Assembly: GCF_000934545.1 (NCBI RefSeq)
Contig: NZ_CP010554.1
Location: 2,852,001 to 2,916,000, forward strand
Source: Rugosibacter aromaticivorans
GTDB taxonomy: Bacteria > Pseudomonadota > Gammaproteobacteria > Burkholderiales > Rhodocyclaceae
DNA length: 64,000 nucleotides
Direction: 5' to 3'
Position 1 is the stretch's first letter; the number at the start of each line of letters is the position of its first letter. Under the pieces are notes generated by a model, which made no database searches, was not told where the DNA came from, and was given only the letters and a program-made list of their open reading frames with translations. Below, in pieces: positions 1 to 6,850 of the stretch. A program made the position numbers and the translations under genes.

Positions 1-1247
1 AATGGACTGAAGCGCAAATCGGTGTAGCGGTCTTCCAGTTCCGAGGTCATTAATATGGTCACGCCCATACCAGTAAGCTCGGCAATCATCCTGTACAGCG
101 ATCCGCGGAAATCTTCCTGAAACTCGGGTGCCAGTGCCAGTTCAAATCCAGACAAGGAGTCAATGACAACGCGCTTTGCCCGCATTCGATTAATCATTTC
201 GATCAAATCATGCAAGGTTTGATCAATCGACAAATCCAGAGAACACGTGTTGATCACCCCCACTTGTCCAGCCCTGACCAGCGCATTCAGCTTTTTGCTC
301 AGCAGTTGGCTAGGGCTCTTCTCAAACGCCGCAATCACACCGGGCTCGCCCCGGCGTATTCCTTCGGCGAGAAATTCCGTCGCCAATATGGTTTTTCCGG
401 AACCGGATGGTCCGACCACGAGAAGCGAATAGCCCATTGGCAAGCCGCCACCTAGCATTTCATCCAGACTAGGTATCCCCATCGGAACACGTTTCTCGCC
501 AGGGGATACCTTGATTGCTGGCTCAGCCGCTGTGTCCCGTTGAATAACCGCACGCGGGAAAACCTGAATCCCTTCGTCACTAATACGGAACGTATGCAAA
601 CCGGGTGCTTGGGCTTGACCTCGCATTTTGACCACTTGCATCTTGCGTACCATGGAATTGCGGTGCAAATTTTGCGAAAGCCACAGGATGCCATCCGCCA
701 CGGTAAAGATGGGGCTTGACTCTGATTCTGGCAACAAATATTCACCGATCAAGAATGTTGTTGCCTGCCAGCTCGTCATTTGCATGCCCAGTTGCTGGAT
801 GAATTGCTGCAGCTCGGATGCCCCCTGTTCCTTCTGCTTCGCTGACTGCACGACTGAGCGAAACGAATCAACAAATACCAGGCTGGGCGCATAGTCTTTC
901 ACTTCTTCGTCAATACGGGACAATACATGGTCGAAATCTCCCTCCAGGAGGTCTGCAGACAGATTGACGAAGCGGACCGATTGATTGACTTTATTGATAT
1001 CAAAAAACGAAAATTGCTGTTGGTAACGGAGCATCTTTAACGCAGGTTCCCCTAGTACCGTGAAGAACAATGCCCGATTATCCGGGCTTGCCAGCGAGAA
1101 CATGATCTGGTGAGCGAGCGTGGTTTTTCCGCCACCCGGCGTGCCCGCAATCAGGTTAAACGAGAATTCCGGCAGACCTCCGCCCAATAGGTTATCCAGA
1201 CCAGGTACGCCAGTTTTTAGACGCCGTATAATTACCTTGTTACTCAT
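1..1247 (-). CDS. KaiC-like dual RecA-domain ATPase, C-terminus cut by window edge
   Basis: About 415 residues are visible; the gene runs off the left edge. Two RecA-type ATPase domains follow one another. The first has Walker A AGTPGGGKTT (near residues 34-43) and Walker B LVFVDS. The second has Walker A VGPSGSGKT (near 275-283), the KaiC-type AAFEKSPSQL segment with its conserved Glu, and Walker B RVVIDSLSGFE. This is the KaiC/RadA-like layout of cytosolic signalling ATPases. In most non-cyanobacteria these proteins are thought to act in stress or phosphorelay signalling rather than in a clock. The ATG at 1247 has an AAGGAG site, and the start overlaps the upstream gene by 8 bases, so the two are translationally coupled. 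No kaiB is in the window. The family call is firm; the role here is unknown. Confidence 0.9.
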   Translation of the reverse strand, partial: MSNKVIIRRLKTGVPGLDNLLGGGLPEFSFNLIAGTPGGGKTTLAHQIMFSLASPDNRALFFTVLGEPALKMLRYQQQFSFFDINKVNQSVRFVNLSADLLEGDFDHVLSRIDEEVKDYAPSLVFVDSFRSVVQSAKQKEQGASELQQFIQQLGMQMTSWQATTFLIGEYLLPESESSPIFTVADGILWLSQNLHRNSMVRKMQVVKMRGQAQAPGLHTFRISDEGIQVFPRAVIQRDTAAEPAIKVSPGEKRVPMGIPSLDEMLGGGLPMGYSLLVVGPSGSGKTILATEFLAEGIRRGEPGVIAAFEKSPSQLLSKKLNALVRAGQVGVINTCSLDLSIDQTLHDLIEMINRMRAKRVVIDSLSGFELALAPEFQEDFRGSLYRMIAELTGMGVTILMTSELEDRYTDLRFSP

Positions 1248-1662
1248 TTTTAAACTCCTTGCCGGCCCTATCCGAAGCGTCATTGCCCCAAGCCGAACGT
1301 AAAATACGGGTCGTTAACTGCTCACCAATTAATGAGGCCAAGATGTCGGTGAAAGTGATCAGTAGCAGACTGTTTGCTGCACTGGCTTGCGCAGGCGTTT
1401 GTCCTTCAAAACACATTTTTAATTCCGTGAACCGGTGATCAGTCTGTGCTAACAGTGATCTGGCTGCGAGCCAGGGAAATGTTGACTGGGTAAGAAATAC
1501 ACTTCTCGCGTAAAGCGAATTGAAACCTCCTTTACCCACGATCGAAATGATTGGGATCGCCATCTGCTCCCACAGGAGAATCGAGACATCCTCAACCTTT
1601 TCAGGGTGCTGTGCCACGAGACTTTTAATTATCTGCTGCCGCAGTAAGCCACTGGTTTCCAT
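1240..1662 (-). CDS. Hypothetical protein (140 aa) coupled to KaiC-like gene
   Basis: I do not recognise a family. The 140-residue product has no signal peptide and no clear membrane segment. A hydrophobic, probably helical stretch around residues 95-115 (LLLITFTDILASLIGEQL) suggests a small helical soluble protein. Its stop is embedded in the start of the KaiC-like gene (shared ATGAGTAA), which argues strongly that the two products are made together and may interact. The ATG at 1662 is preceded only by a weak GAG. A remnant resembling a response-regulator receiver domain lies immediately upstream. By context alone it could be an adaptor or partner of the KaiC-like ATPase. Confidence 0.7.
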   Translation of the reverse strand: METSGLLRQQIIKSLVAQHPEKVEDVSILLWEQMAIPIISIVGKGGFNSLYARSVFLTQSTFPWLAARSLLAQTDHRFTELKMCFEGQTPAQASAANSLLLITFTDILASLIGEQLTTRILRSAWGNDASDRAGKEFKNE

Positions 1663-1672
1663 AAGTAAAATC

Positions 1673-1846
1673 TCAATAATCGGTCGATATAACGACGTTG
1701 ATGGAGTTTACCGGCCTCTTGCCTCCGTCCTTTGACATAAGGAATGAGTCATACCGATCAATGATCTCCAACGCTGGCTTGCCGGTGTAACCCGCATCGG
1801 CGGCATTGTTCTCGACGAGAAGCATGGTGGTCGGAGCAGCGTTCAT
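1673..1846 (-). pseudogene. Possible remnant of a response-regulator receiver domain
   Basis: A 57-codon reading frame begins MNAAPTTMLLVENNAAD, which resembles the start of a receiver domain (usual form ILLVEDNxxD). It then jumps to YTGKPALEIIDRY, like a stretch that normally comes about 30 residues later. No phosphoacceptor Asp region or conserved Lys follows. There is no ribosome binding site ahead of the ATG. It ends 11 bases before the 140-aa gene and points the same way. I read it as a decayed regulator at the head of the KaiC-like operon; a chance resemblance is possible. Confidence 0.3.
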
Positions 1847-1922
1847 GACATGGATGTTCGTGTGGATATCGATTGAGTTCAGCGAACACTGGAGACTGCC
1901 TATTGCAACAAATACTTAGGAC

Positions 1923-2222
1923 TTAGGCATCATCAGGTCTATGCGCAATGGTTTTTTTGGTGAACAAGTACTCATAGAGTTCCTTGGAAAACTTTGGGTC
2001 TTTGCGCTGAATCCATTCCAGCACCATGGATGCATGCTCTTTTTCCTCGTCTCGGTTGTGCTCAAGGATTGCCTTGAGTTCTGTGTCTTTGCATGCATCA
2101 GCACGTTGGTTGTACCAATCAACGGCTTCCAGTTCTTCCATCAGAGAAACAATTGCTCTGTGCATGTCGCGCGTTTCAGCGGACAGCTCCTCTACAGGCT
2201 CGTGATAACCGACGCTGGACAT
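1923..2222 (-). CDS. Encapsulated-ferritin-type (EncFtn) ferroxidase without cargo tail
   Basis: The 99-residue protein closely follows the EncFtn family, ferritin-like two-helix proteins that form ferroxidase decamers and are normally packed inside encapsulin shells. The segments EELEAVDWYNQR and HNRDEEKEH carry the family's metal ligands. Here these are Glu30, Glu60 and His63, with Trp36, Tyr37 and Glu32 nearby, all in the expected spacing. The protein stops at FTKKTIAHRPDDA, soon after the second helix, with no C-terminal encapsulin-targeting extension. No encapsulin shell gene lies on either side. The start at 2222 has a GAGAAAG site. It probably oxidises and handles iron in the cytoplasm, consistent with the nearby oxidative-stress genes. 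The family call is strong; free-standing function is inference. Confidence 0.88.
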   Translation of the reverse strand: MSSVGYHEPVEELSAETRDMHRAIVSLMEELEAVDWYNQRADACKDTELKAILEHNRDEEKEHASMVLEWIQRKDPKFSKELYEYLFTKKTIAHRPDDA

Positions 2223-2327
2223 TTCTTTCTCATTATGATCACGGGACTTGACGACGAATGGCCAACTTTGATGCAGTCAGGTGGATCATCGCTGTATTTT
2301 CGGCTCAACTTCGATTGACCTGATATC

Positions 2328-2642
2328 TCATTGCGGTGGCTTTCCCGGAAGGGTGACGTGGCCCATCCGTGACGACTCGAGTGCGTAAAGTTTTCGTTGA
2401 TACGGCTCACCATAACCTCGGCTCGACAGGGAATGCTGGTTCTTGCGCAGATTCCCTTCCCATCTGCAACTTATCAAATGGCAGCGGTAGCGGCGAACCG
2501 GCATGAAGATGTTTATGATTAAATCTGCAAATCGGCGTGGAATGCGGTACACAGAGCCATTGCAACGAGGGCATACGCGTTCGAGAGAAACATGGCCAGT
2601 GGCGTCCGAGCGATCACTGTCGGTGGCGGAAGACGTGTTCAT
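2328..2642 (-). CDS. Small zinc-ribbon-like protein
   Basis: About 104 residues from the ATG at 2642; an in-frame ATG at 2675 is an alternative and neither has a convincing ribosome binding site. The middle contains CPRCNG and then C-x4-C in RCHLISCRWEG, about 30 residues later, the spacing of a zinc ribbon. A hydrophobic patch (FADLIINIFMPV) lies between the two knuckles. Similar short proteins with two Cys pairs around a hydrophobic segment occur widely in betaproteobacteria and have no assigned role. The tail after residue 80 has no recognisable features. It lies between the EncFtn gene and a small membrane protein on the same strand. Confidence 0.55.
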   Translation of the reverse strand: MNTSSATDSDRSDATGHVSLERVCPRCNGSVYRIPRRFADLIINIFMPVRRYRCHLISCRWEGNLRKNQHSLSSRGYGEPYQRKLYALESSRMGHVTLPGKPPQ

Positions 2643-2738
2643 GACCTCAACTGCCCCATGACGCCGTTGCCGCATCGGCTACACCGCATTCCGACCCCCT
2701 GTCGATCGAGAACGGCTCTGGCGCAGTCTCTGTCACGT

Positions 2739-2927
2739 TCAAGGTGCAACGACATTAGTTGCTGCCACGCTTCCACCTTCACTCTCCCAGCCACTCAGTT
2801 CGGCCTTCTGTCGCCCTTTCTGTTTGTTGCGCATGCGCTCAACCACAAGCGTGGCCAAGATGGTAGCGATCACAGCGCCACCAATCATCACCCCAAGTGG
2901 CGAGACGAAATATTTATAGCTTGTCAT
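2739..2927 (-). CDS. Small single-pass membrane protein (62 aa), unknown
   Basis: A 62-residue product with one membrane segment at about residues 8-28 (FVSPLGVMIGGAVIATILAT), then a basic stretch (ERMRNKQKGRQK) that should face the cytoplasm, and a short polar tail. The ATG at 2927 has a good AAAGGA site. I do not recognise a family. It sits downstream of csbD on the same strand, separated from it by a strong hairpin. Confidence 0.6.
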   Translation of the reverse strand: MTSYKYFVSPLGVMIGGAVIATILATLVVERMRNKQKGRQKAELSGWESEGGSVAATNVVAP

Positions 2928-2965
2928 GATGGAAGTCCTTTAAGTAAGCCGTGCCGACATCGGTA

Positions 2966-3012
2966 ACCTTGCCCCTGTTGTAGGGTAATGTGCCATGCAA
3001 CAGGGGCAAGGT
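2966..3012 (-). terminator. Strong hairpin downstream of csbD
   Basis: A perfect 15-bp inverted repeat (left arm 2966-2980, right arm 2998-3012) encloses a 17-nt loop. It begins 20 bases after the csbD stop on the minus strand. There is no long T tract after it, so it may be a transcript-stabilising or partly terminating hairpin rather than a full intrinsic terminator. Confidence 0.6.
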
Positions 3013-3032
3013 CAGTAGGAGCTCTTAGAACA

Positions 3033-3236
3033 TTAGTCCTTATTCCGCTCTTCAAAACTCTTGATTTGCTGCTCGGCTTCGTCCTTCGTAATGCCGTAGG
3101 CTTCTTGAATCTTGCCCGCCAACTCGACACGTTTGCCAGCAATCACGTCAAGCTGATCGTCGGTAAGTTTGCCCCACTGCGCTTTTACCTTGCCATGGAA
3201 TTGCTTCCAGTTACCTTCAACGATATCCCAATTCAT
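3033..3236 (-). CDS. CsbD-family stress response protein
   Basis: The 67-residue protein has the CsbD pattern: it starts MNWDIVEGNWKQFHGKVK and continues QWGKLTDDQLDVIAGKR and a closing helix with DEAEQQIKSFEERNKD. CsbD proteins are small, soluble, charged helical proteins induced in general stress; their molecular action is unknown. The start at 3236 is set by AAAGGAG seven bases ahead; a longer upstream frame lacks a signal. A copy of the shared stress dyad lies about 200 bp upstream (3430-3450). Confidence 0.93.
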   Translation of the reverse strand: MNWDIVEGNWKQFHGKVKAQWGKLTDDQLDVIAGKRVELAGKIQEAYGITKDEAEQQIKSFEERNKD

Positions 3237-3429
3237 ATCAAACTCCTTTGTATAAAATCCGACTGGTGAAATTACCAATTGGGCCTCTCTTGCCGTAGTC
3301 GGCCTCCTGCCATTTGTGCGTCTCGCGCAACGAGAAGTCGCGAAGAAAACAGTGTGGCGACAACCGAGGCCGATTGATTCATAAAAGCTCAAGACACATG
3401 CGTAAGATTAGCGGTGTGGTCAAGCACAT

Positions 3430-3450
3430 TCTGTACGGCACCATACATAG
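3430..3450 (-). promoter_or_regulatory. Degenerate copy of stress dyad site upstream of csbD
   Basis: The site begins TCTGTACGG and ends ATACATAG. The outer bases fit the shared consensus TCTGTNCGNTGGCGNACA, but the centre deviates (CACCA in place of TGGCG). It is centred about 204 bp upstream of the csbD start. This is the weakest member of the group after 6708-6728. Confidence 0.45.
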
Positions 3451-3516
3451 ACCGATCTGCGAAACTGCAGCACCTAGCTATAGCCTGCTTTGTCATTAGT
3501 TAGCAGAAACTCGGCT

Positions 3517-3939
3517 TTATCTGACCAACTTTGGCACTAATCGGTTTTCAACCTTTTTTACGCCAGCCACAGCACTTGCCAGTGCTTCAGCCCTGTCACT
3601 ACTGGGCAGAGAATCGACTGATCCGCTCAATGTCACTACGCCCTTTACGGTATCAACACTGATCTGCAGCGTCTTAAGACCAGGCTCGGCGAAAATGGCG
3701 GCTTTGACCTTGACCGAAATCTCGGCATCATCGATTGCCAAACCTGTTTTCACACTTTTCTCGTCCAGTTTCTTGCCGGCTTCATCGATGGTTTCGCCTA
3801 TTTTCTTGCCGGCTTCATCGACTGTCTGGTCTATTTTTTTACCTGCCACCTCCGCAGACCCTGGCTTGTCGCACGCCATAAGTCCCGCAGCGAGCAACAC
3901 CGAAATACAAATTAATTTGGAATTTCCGATCGCTTTCAT
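3517..3939 (-). CDS. BON-domain lipoprotein
   Basis: 140 residues from the ATG at 3939, which has an AAGGGA site; the longer frame upstream is unsupported. A lipoprotein signal ends at the lipobox LMAC with Cys23, so it should be anchored to a membrane on the periplasmic side. Residues 28-62 carry three near-repeats of the form AGKKIxxTxDEAGKK, an amphipathic helical spacer. A BON domain follows (from about 68: DDAEISVKVKAAIF ... LQISVDTVKGVVTLSGSV). BON domains bind phospholipid in OsmY-like proteins and are linked to envelope stress. The shared dyad at 4070-4090 lies about 140 bp upstream. Confidence 0.9.
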   Translation of the reverse strand: MKAIGNSKLICISVLLAAGLMACDKPGSAEVAGKKIDQTVDEAGKKIGETIDEAGKKLDEKSVKTGLAIDDAEISVKVKAAIFAEPGLKTLQISVDTVKGVVTLSGSVDSLPSSDRAEALASAVAGVKKVENRLVPKLVR

Positions 3940-4069
3940 TCTTGTTCCCTTCATAAGATGAGCAGGCTGAAACCACGAAGATCGTGCGTTCATTTGATCA
4001 TATGTGCATGACCAGTCATTGAGTACGCACATACCTTCGCCCATACCTTGCGCCTTACCAAAAAGTGAT

Positions 4070-4090
4070 TCTGTGCGTTGGCGTACAGAA
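4070..4090. promoter_or_regulatory. Stress dyad site between BON lipoprotein and DUF3309 genes
   Basis: TCTGTGCGTTGGCGTACA then GAA: the most symmetric copy of the shared dyad, with outer arms TTCTGT and ACAGAA counting one flanking base. It lies between divergent genes, about 140 bp from the BON lipoprotein start and about 218 bp from the DUF3309 start. The rest of the 3940-4297 gap shows no other element I can support. Confidence 0.65.
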
Positions 4091-4297
4091 AATTATCTCT
4101 ATTTGAGTAATCTCCCGGTCAAGAGCATGGCGATGACTAGTGGGATGAACAAGCGCTACTTTGTAGATTGCTGTCTCGAAAGAGCAACTGCTGAAACCGT
4201 TACAAAACCAATGTCGACAGACCAGAACAAGTGGTGATGATTCAATCGTTTCCTCAACTGCTGCACTCTGCTACGACTTACTTTTAGGAGATATGAA

Positions 4298-4456
4298 ATG
4301 ACACTAGGAACCATTCTGCTGATCATCGTAGTTTTAATGCTAATCGGCGCAATCCCAAGCTGGCCTCACAGTCGGGAATGGGGTTACGGACCTAGTAGTG
4401 GCCTTGGGCTGGTGGTTGTGATCCTGATTGTGTTGCTGCTAATGGGCAGGATATAG
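4298..4456 (+). CDS. DUF3309 small membrane protein (52 aa)
   Basis: Translation gives a 52-residue protein starting MTLGTILLIIVVLMLIGAIP, with the conserved middle PSWPHSREWGYGPSSGLG and a second hydrophobic segment ending LLLMGRI. This is the DUF3309 pattern: two membrane helices joined by a Trp/Gly-rich loop. Such proteins are common in soil proteobacteria beside general-stress genes; the function is unknown. A TAGGAG site sits seven bases before the ATG. It is the only plus-strand gene in the first part of the stress block and is divergent from the BON lipoprotein gene. Confidence 0.88.
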   Translation: MTLGTILLIIVVLMLIGAIPSWPHSREWGYGPSSGLGLVVVILIVLLLMGRI

Positions 4457-4545
4457 CGGGCACATTGCGCCACTCTTGAAAAATGACAGCAGGCCTAGCC
4501 TGAGTTGAGGCATGCGACAGAGCGGATTTACGACGAGGAAAAAAT

Positions 4546-4575
4546 ATTGATACGGATATCATTGATACGAGTATC
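4546..4575. repeat. Two tandem 15-bp repeats in the 4457-4763 gap
   Basis: Two adjacent copies of a 15-mer, ATTGATACGGATATC and ATTGATACGAGTATC, differ at two positions. Each contains a near-palindrome GATAC..GTATC or GATAC..ATATC. They lie between the DUF3309 gene and the end of the convergent periplasmic-protein gene. They could be a binding site; nothing else is visible in this gap. Confidence 0.5.
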
Positions 4576-4763
4576 CCTACGGTGGATGCGGACAGAACAT
4601 CCTGAAAAGCAGGCGCTCACGTAACGGTAAAAAACGACGCGGATAATCAGCCTTTATTCATGCTTTGCCCACTCGCTACACGATGGGTAATGCATGAATA
4701 AAAAAGTACGGACCGCAACATGTTATTAAACGAATGCCTCAGTGATCGCGGCCATGATTGCGA

Positions 4764-5198
4764 TCACCCACCGGATCCCTCGTTTTTATGATTTCCACGA
4801 CCTTCGTCCTTATGATCTTTACCCCGATTCTGGTCACGGCCACCATCCCGACGACCACCATGACGTTCCTGGTAACGCGGAACATACTCGCGGTTGTACC
4901 AGTTGTCCTGTACAAAGAAGACCGGCTCGTCGCAGGCGTTGTATTCGCGACAGTGCTTGCGCCAATTTTTGGCGTGGCCTGGGGGTACGCGCAGATAGAT
5001 AGGCTGACGGTTCATCAAACCCCGCTCGATCATCATCGGTCGGCGGTAGATCACTCGTGGCTGCGGATAGTCGCCGATATCGATTTGTCCATAAAACTCG
5101 GGTTGGCCGATGCTGATTGAGACTCCAACGTCGGCAGCGTGTGCCAGGGTGGTAATTGTGACAGCAGCTACCGCCGCTGCGATCAGAAAATTTTTCAT
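4764..5198 (-). CDS. Exported protein of unknown function (144 aa)
   Basis: The ATG at 5198 has an AGGAG site and opens a clear signal peptide (MKNFLIAAAVAAVTITTLAHA, cleavage about residue 21). The mature part has a beta-rich stretch with PRVIYRRPMM and IYLRVPPGHAKNW, then a Cys pair in HCREYNACDEPVFFV, probably a periplasmic disulfide. The last 40 residues are a low-complexity tail rich in Gly, Arg, Asp and His. Proteins with this W..HC.xY.AC..PVxFV block are frequent in betaproteobacteria and uncharacterised. Confidence 0.75.
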   Translation of the reverse strand: MKNFLIAAAVAAVTITTLAHAADVGVSISIGQPEFYGQIDIGDYPQPRVIYRRPMMIERGLMNRQPIYLRVPPGHAKNWRKHCREYNACDEPVFFVQDNWYNREYVPRYQERHGGRRDGGRDQNRGKDHKDEGRGNHKNEGSGG

Positions 5199-5316
5199 GT
5201 TGAATCTCCTGTTTAAGCAGTATTTCTTCATGCGAGAATAAAACATCATGCTACGAAATACGCTTGGCAGAAATACGTGAAAGGCTTCGCGGCACTGCTG
5301 AGGATTTGTTTAGAGA

Positions 5317-5514
5317 CTACTTCTTATCCCCTTTTGCTGCGTCCTGGATGCTGTCACCGGCTTTTTCAATCTGCTGTCCGGCCTTCTCTACCGTTCTGTC
5401 GACTTCCTTGCCAGCGCGCTCTGCGGGGCCTTCCTGTTTCTGGCAGCCGGATAGGGCAACAAGCAATGCACTCATGCCCAAGACTGCGCTAGCGGTTTTT
5501 CCAAATTTCATCAT
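5317..5514 (-). CDS. Small lipoprotein (65 aa)
   Basis: The start at 5514 is chosen because AGGAG lies six bases upstream; it gives MMKFGKTASAVLGM and a lipobox ending LSGC at Cys24. The mature part is about 40 residues of charged, amphipathic helix (EVDRTVEKAGQQIEKAGDSI). It resembles the spacer repeats of the BON lipoprotein at 3517-3939, so the two may share ancestry, but it has no BON domain. Probably an envelope stress lipoprotein of unknown role. Confidence 0.75.
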   Translation of the reverse strand: MMKFGKTASAVLGMSALLVALSGCQKQEGPAERAGKEVDRTVEKAGQQIEKAGDSIQDAAKGDKK

Positions 5515-5545
5515 TTTTATCTCCTGGTGTTTTACTTGACCGAAA

Positions 5546-5575
5546 GCGAGCGTAACCATAATGGATTACGCTCGC
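5546..5575 (-). terminator. Hairpin between two small lipoprotein genes
   Basis: A perfect 10-bp inverted repeat (GCGAGCGTAA at 5546-5555, TTACGCTCGC at 5566-5575) surrounds a 10-nt spacer that is itself nearly palindromic (CCATAATGGA). It lies downstream of the 5648-5863 gene and 32 bases ahead of the next start. The T run after it is only three bases. It is either a weak terminator or an operator. Confidence 0.5.
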
Positions 5576-5647
5576 TGCGAAATGAGAGCAATCAGCAAGT
5601 GCGATGCACTGACCGAATAAGCCATGTGCATCGCATGTTGATTATCA

Positions 5648-5863
5648 TTACTTGTTGACTTCGTGACCAATGATGCCGCCGACGGCTGCACCACCAACGG
5701 TTCCAGCCGTGCTGCCGCCCGTAAGAACAGCACCACCGACGGCGCCAACACCAGCACCGATGGCCGTGTTCTTGTCCTGCGTCGACATACCGGAACAGGC
5801 ACTCAAGCCAAGCAACATTGTTGCGACAACTGCACTGAACATAACTCTTTGTATCGTTTTCAT
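5648..5863 (-). CDS. Glycine-zipper lipoprotein (OsmB-like)
   Basis: 71 residues with an AGAGGTGA site before the ATG. The signal ends in the lipobox LSAC (Cys23). The mature protein has a glycine zipper, IGAGVGAVGGAVLTGG then AGTVGGAAVGGIIGHEV, two small-residue membrane-active helices as in OsmB and the 17-kDa antigen family. Such outer-membrane lipoproteins are typically osmotically or stress induced. It lies 55 bases downstream of the Cys-repeat protein gene on the same strand, so the two may be cotranscribed. Confidence 0.87.
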   Translation of the reverse strand: MKTIQRVMFSAVVATMLLGLSACSGMSTQDKNTAIGAGVGAVGGAVLTGGSTAGTVGGAAVGGIIGHEVNK

Positions 5864-5918
5864 GGAATCACCTCTTTATAAAAATGTGGGTATTTCGTAT
5901 CTACCCGTGTATCACTGA

Positions 5919-6530
5919 TTACTTGCCAAAGTCTCTCTTCGCCTGGTTCAAGCAGTTATCCTTGGCGGTGCCTGCAAGTGTGTCGCATTTTTCCTTTGCC
6001 ACTGCATACCCGGCATTGAGCTTGTCTGTCGCGGCATCCTTACGGGCGTCAGCGGCCTCGGTTTTCGCTTCGCTGCGCGCTGCGGTGGACTTCTCATTAG
6101 CCGTAGCGTTCGCATCCGAAGTCTTCATCTGCGCCTTGGCATCGGCCTTGGCGGTGGTTTTCGCCGCTTTCGCTTCCTTCACGCAAACATCCTTCGCATT
6201 GCCAGCCAAGTCGTCGCATCGTTCATTCGCTACCGTATAGTCGGCTTCTGCTTTGGCGACGCGCGCCTGGTAGTGGGTCTTGCGGGTAGGTTTGTAGCTA
6301 GCTTCGAGTTCAGCGTTTGCAACCTTCTCCTTGCCCTTGGCCTCGGCGACACAGATATCGTTCGCGTTACCGGATAACGAAGCGCAACCCGCCTTGGCCG
6401 ACTTGTACTCGGTCGCGATCTTTTCTTTATCGGCCTTGTAGTCTTTTTTCGACATGCCTTGCGCCATCACGCCAGTGCTGAATACGAGGCTGATTGCGAG
6501 TGCGATCACGCTAATGTTGAGTTTTTTCAT
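5919..6530 (-). CDS. Exported protein with three Cys-paired repeats (203 aa)
   Basis: A signal peptide (MKKLNISVIALAISLVFS..VMA, cleavage near residue 23) precedes a highly charged helical protein. Three copies of C-x2-L-x-G-x-A-x-D-x-C are present: CASLSGNANDIC, CDDLAGNAKDVC and CDTLAGTAKDNC. Each probably forms a small disulfide loop between Ala/Lys/Glu-rich helices. The region between the second and third repeats is low-complexity (KTTAKADAKAQMK). It is a known uncharacterised betaproteobacterial type, sometimes mislabelled TolA-like because of composition. A stress dyad copy lies about 188 bp upstream. Confidence 0.8.
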   Translation of the reverse strand: MKKLNISVIALAISLVFSTGVMAQGMSKKDYKADKEKIATEYKSAKAGCASLSGNANDICVAEAKGKEKVANAELEASYKPTRKTHYQARVAKAEADYTVANERCDDLAGNAKDVCVKEAKAAKTTAKADAKAQMKTSDANATANEKSTAARSEAKTEAADARKDAATDKLNAGYAVAKEKCDTLAGTAKDNCLNQAKRDFGK

Positions 6531-6707
6531 TTTTATTCCTTTATGTGATGAGTTTGAGATTGAGATTGATGAATCAGAAAGTCATGCTGGGCATTTATTT
6601 CTCTTCGCCGAGACCACGCTGCTTTCAACTACTGCGCATTGCTGCGCTACAGACATTGCACCCGCTTAGTTCCGACAAATCTAGGTTATGGCGATTGCCT
6701 CTCTGCA

Positions 6708-6728
6708 TCTGTCTGCTAACGCACATAG
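6708..6728 (-). promoter_or_regulatory. Degenerate stress dyad upstream of the Cys-repeat protein gene
   Basis: TCTGTCTGCTAACGCACA then TAG matches the ends of the shared dyad with three or four central mismatches. It is centred about 188 bp upstream of the start at 6530. The 6531-6850 gap otherwise holds the ompA-type terminator and nothing more that I can support. Confidence 0.45.
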
Positions 6729-6797
6729 CCGATAATCGAATGATTCGTCGATAAGCGATTCGTCACACAGATTGCGAGCGCGCCACCCTGAAAGAAA

Positions 6798-6819
6798 ATA
6801 CCCTGCCAAAGCAGGGTAT
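6798..6819 (-). terminator. Intrinsic terminator of the OmpA-family gene
   Basis: An 8-bp stem (ATACCCTG at 6798-6805, CAGGGTAT at 6812-6819) with a six-base loop. On the minus strand it is followed by TTTCTTTC. It lies about 32 bases past the stop of the gene ending at 6851. Confidence 0.8.
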
Positions 6820-6850
6820 TTCTCTAGCACTGGAACTGCCGGTAGAGTAA

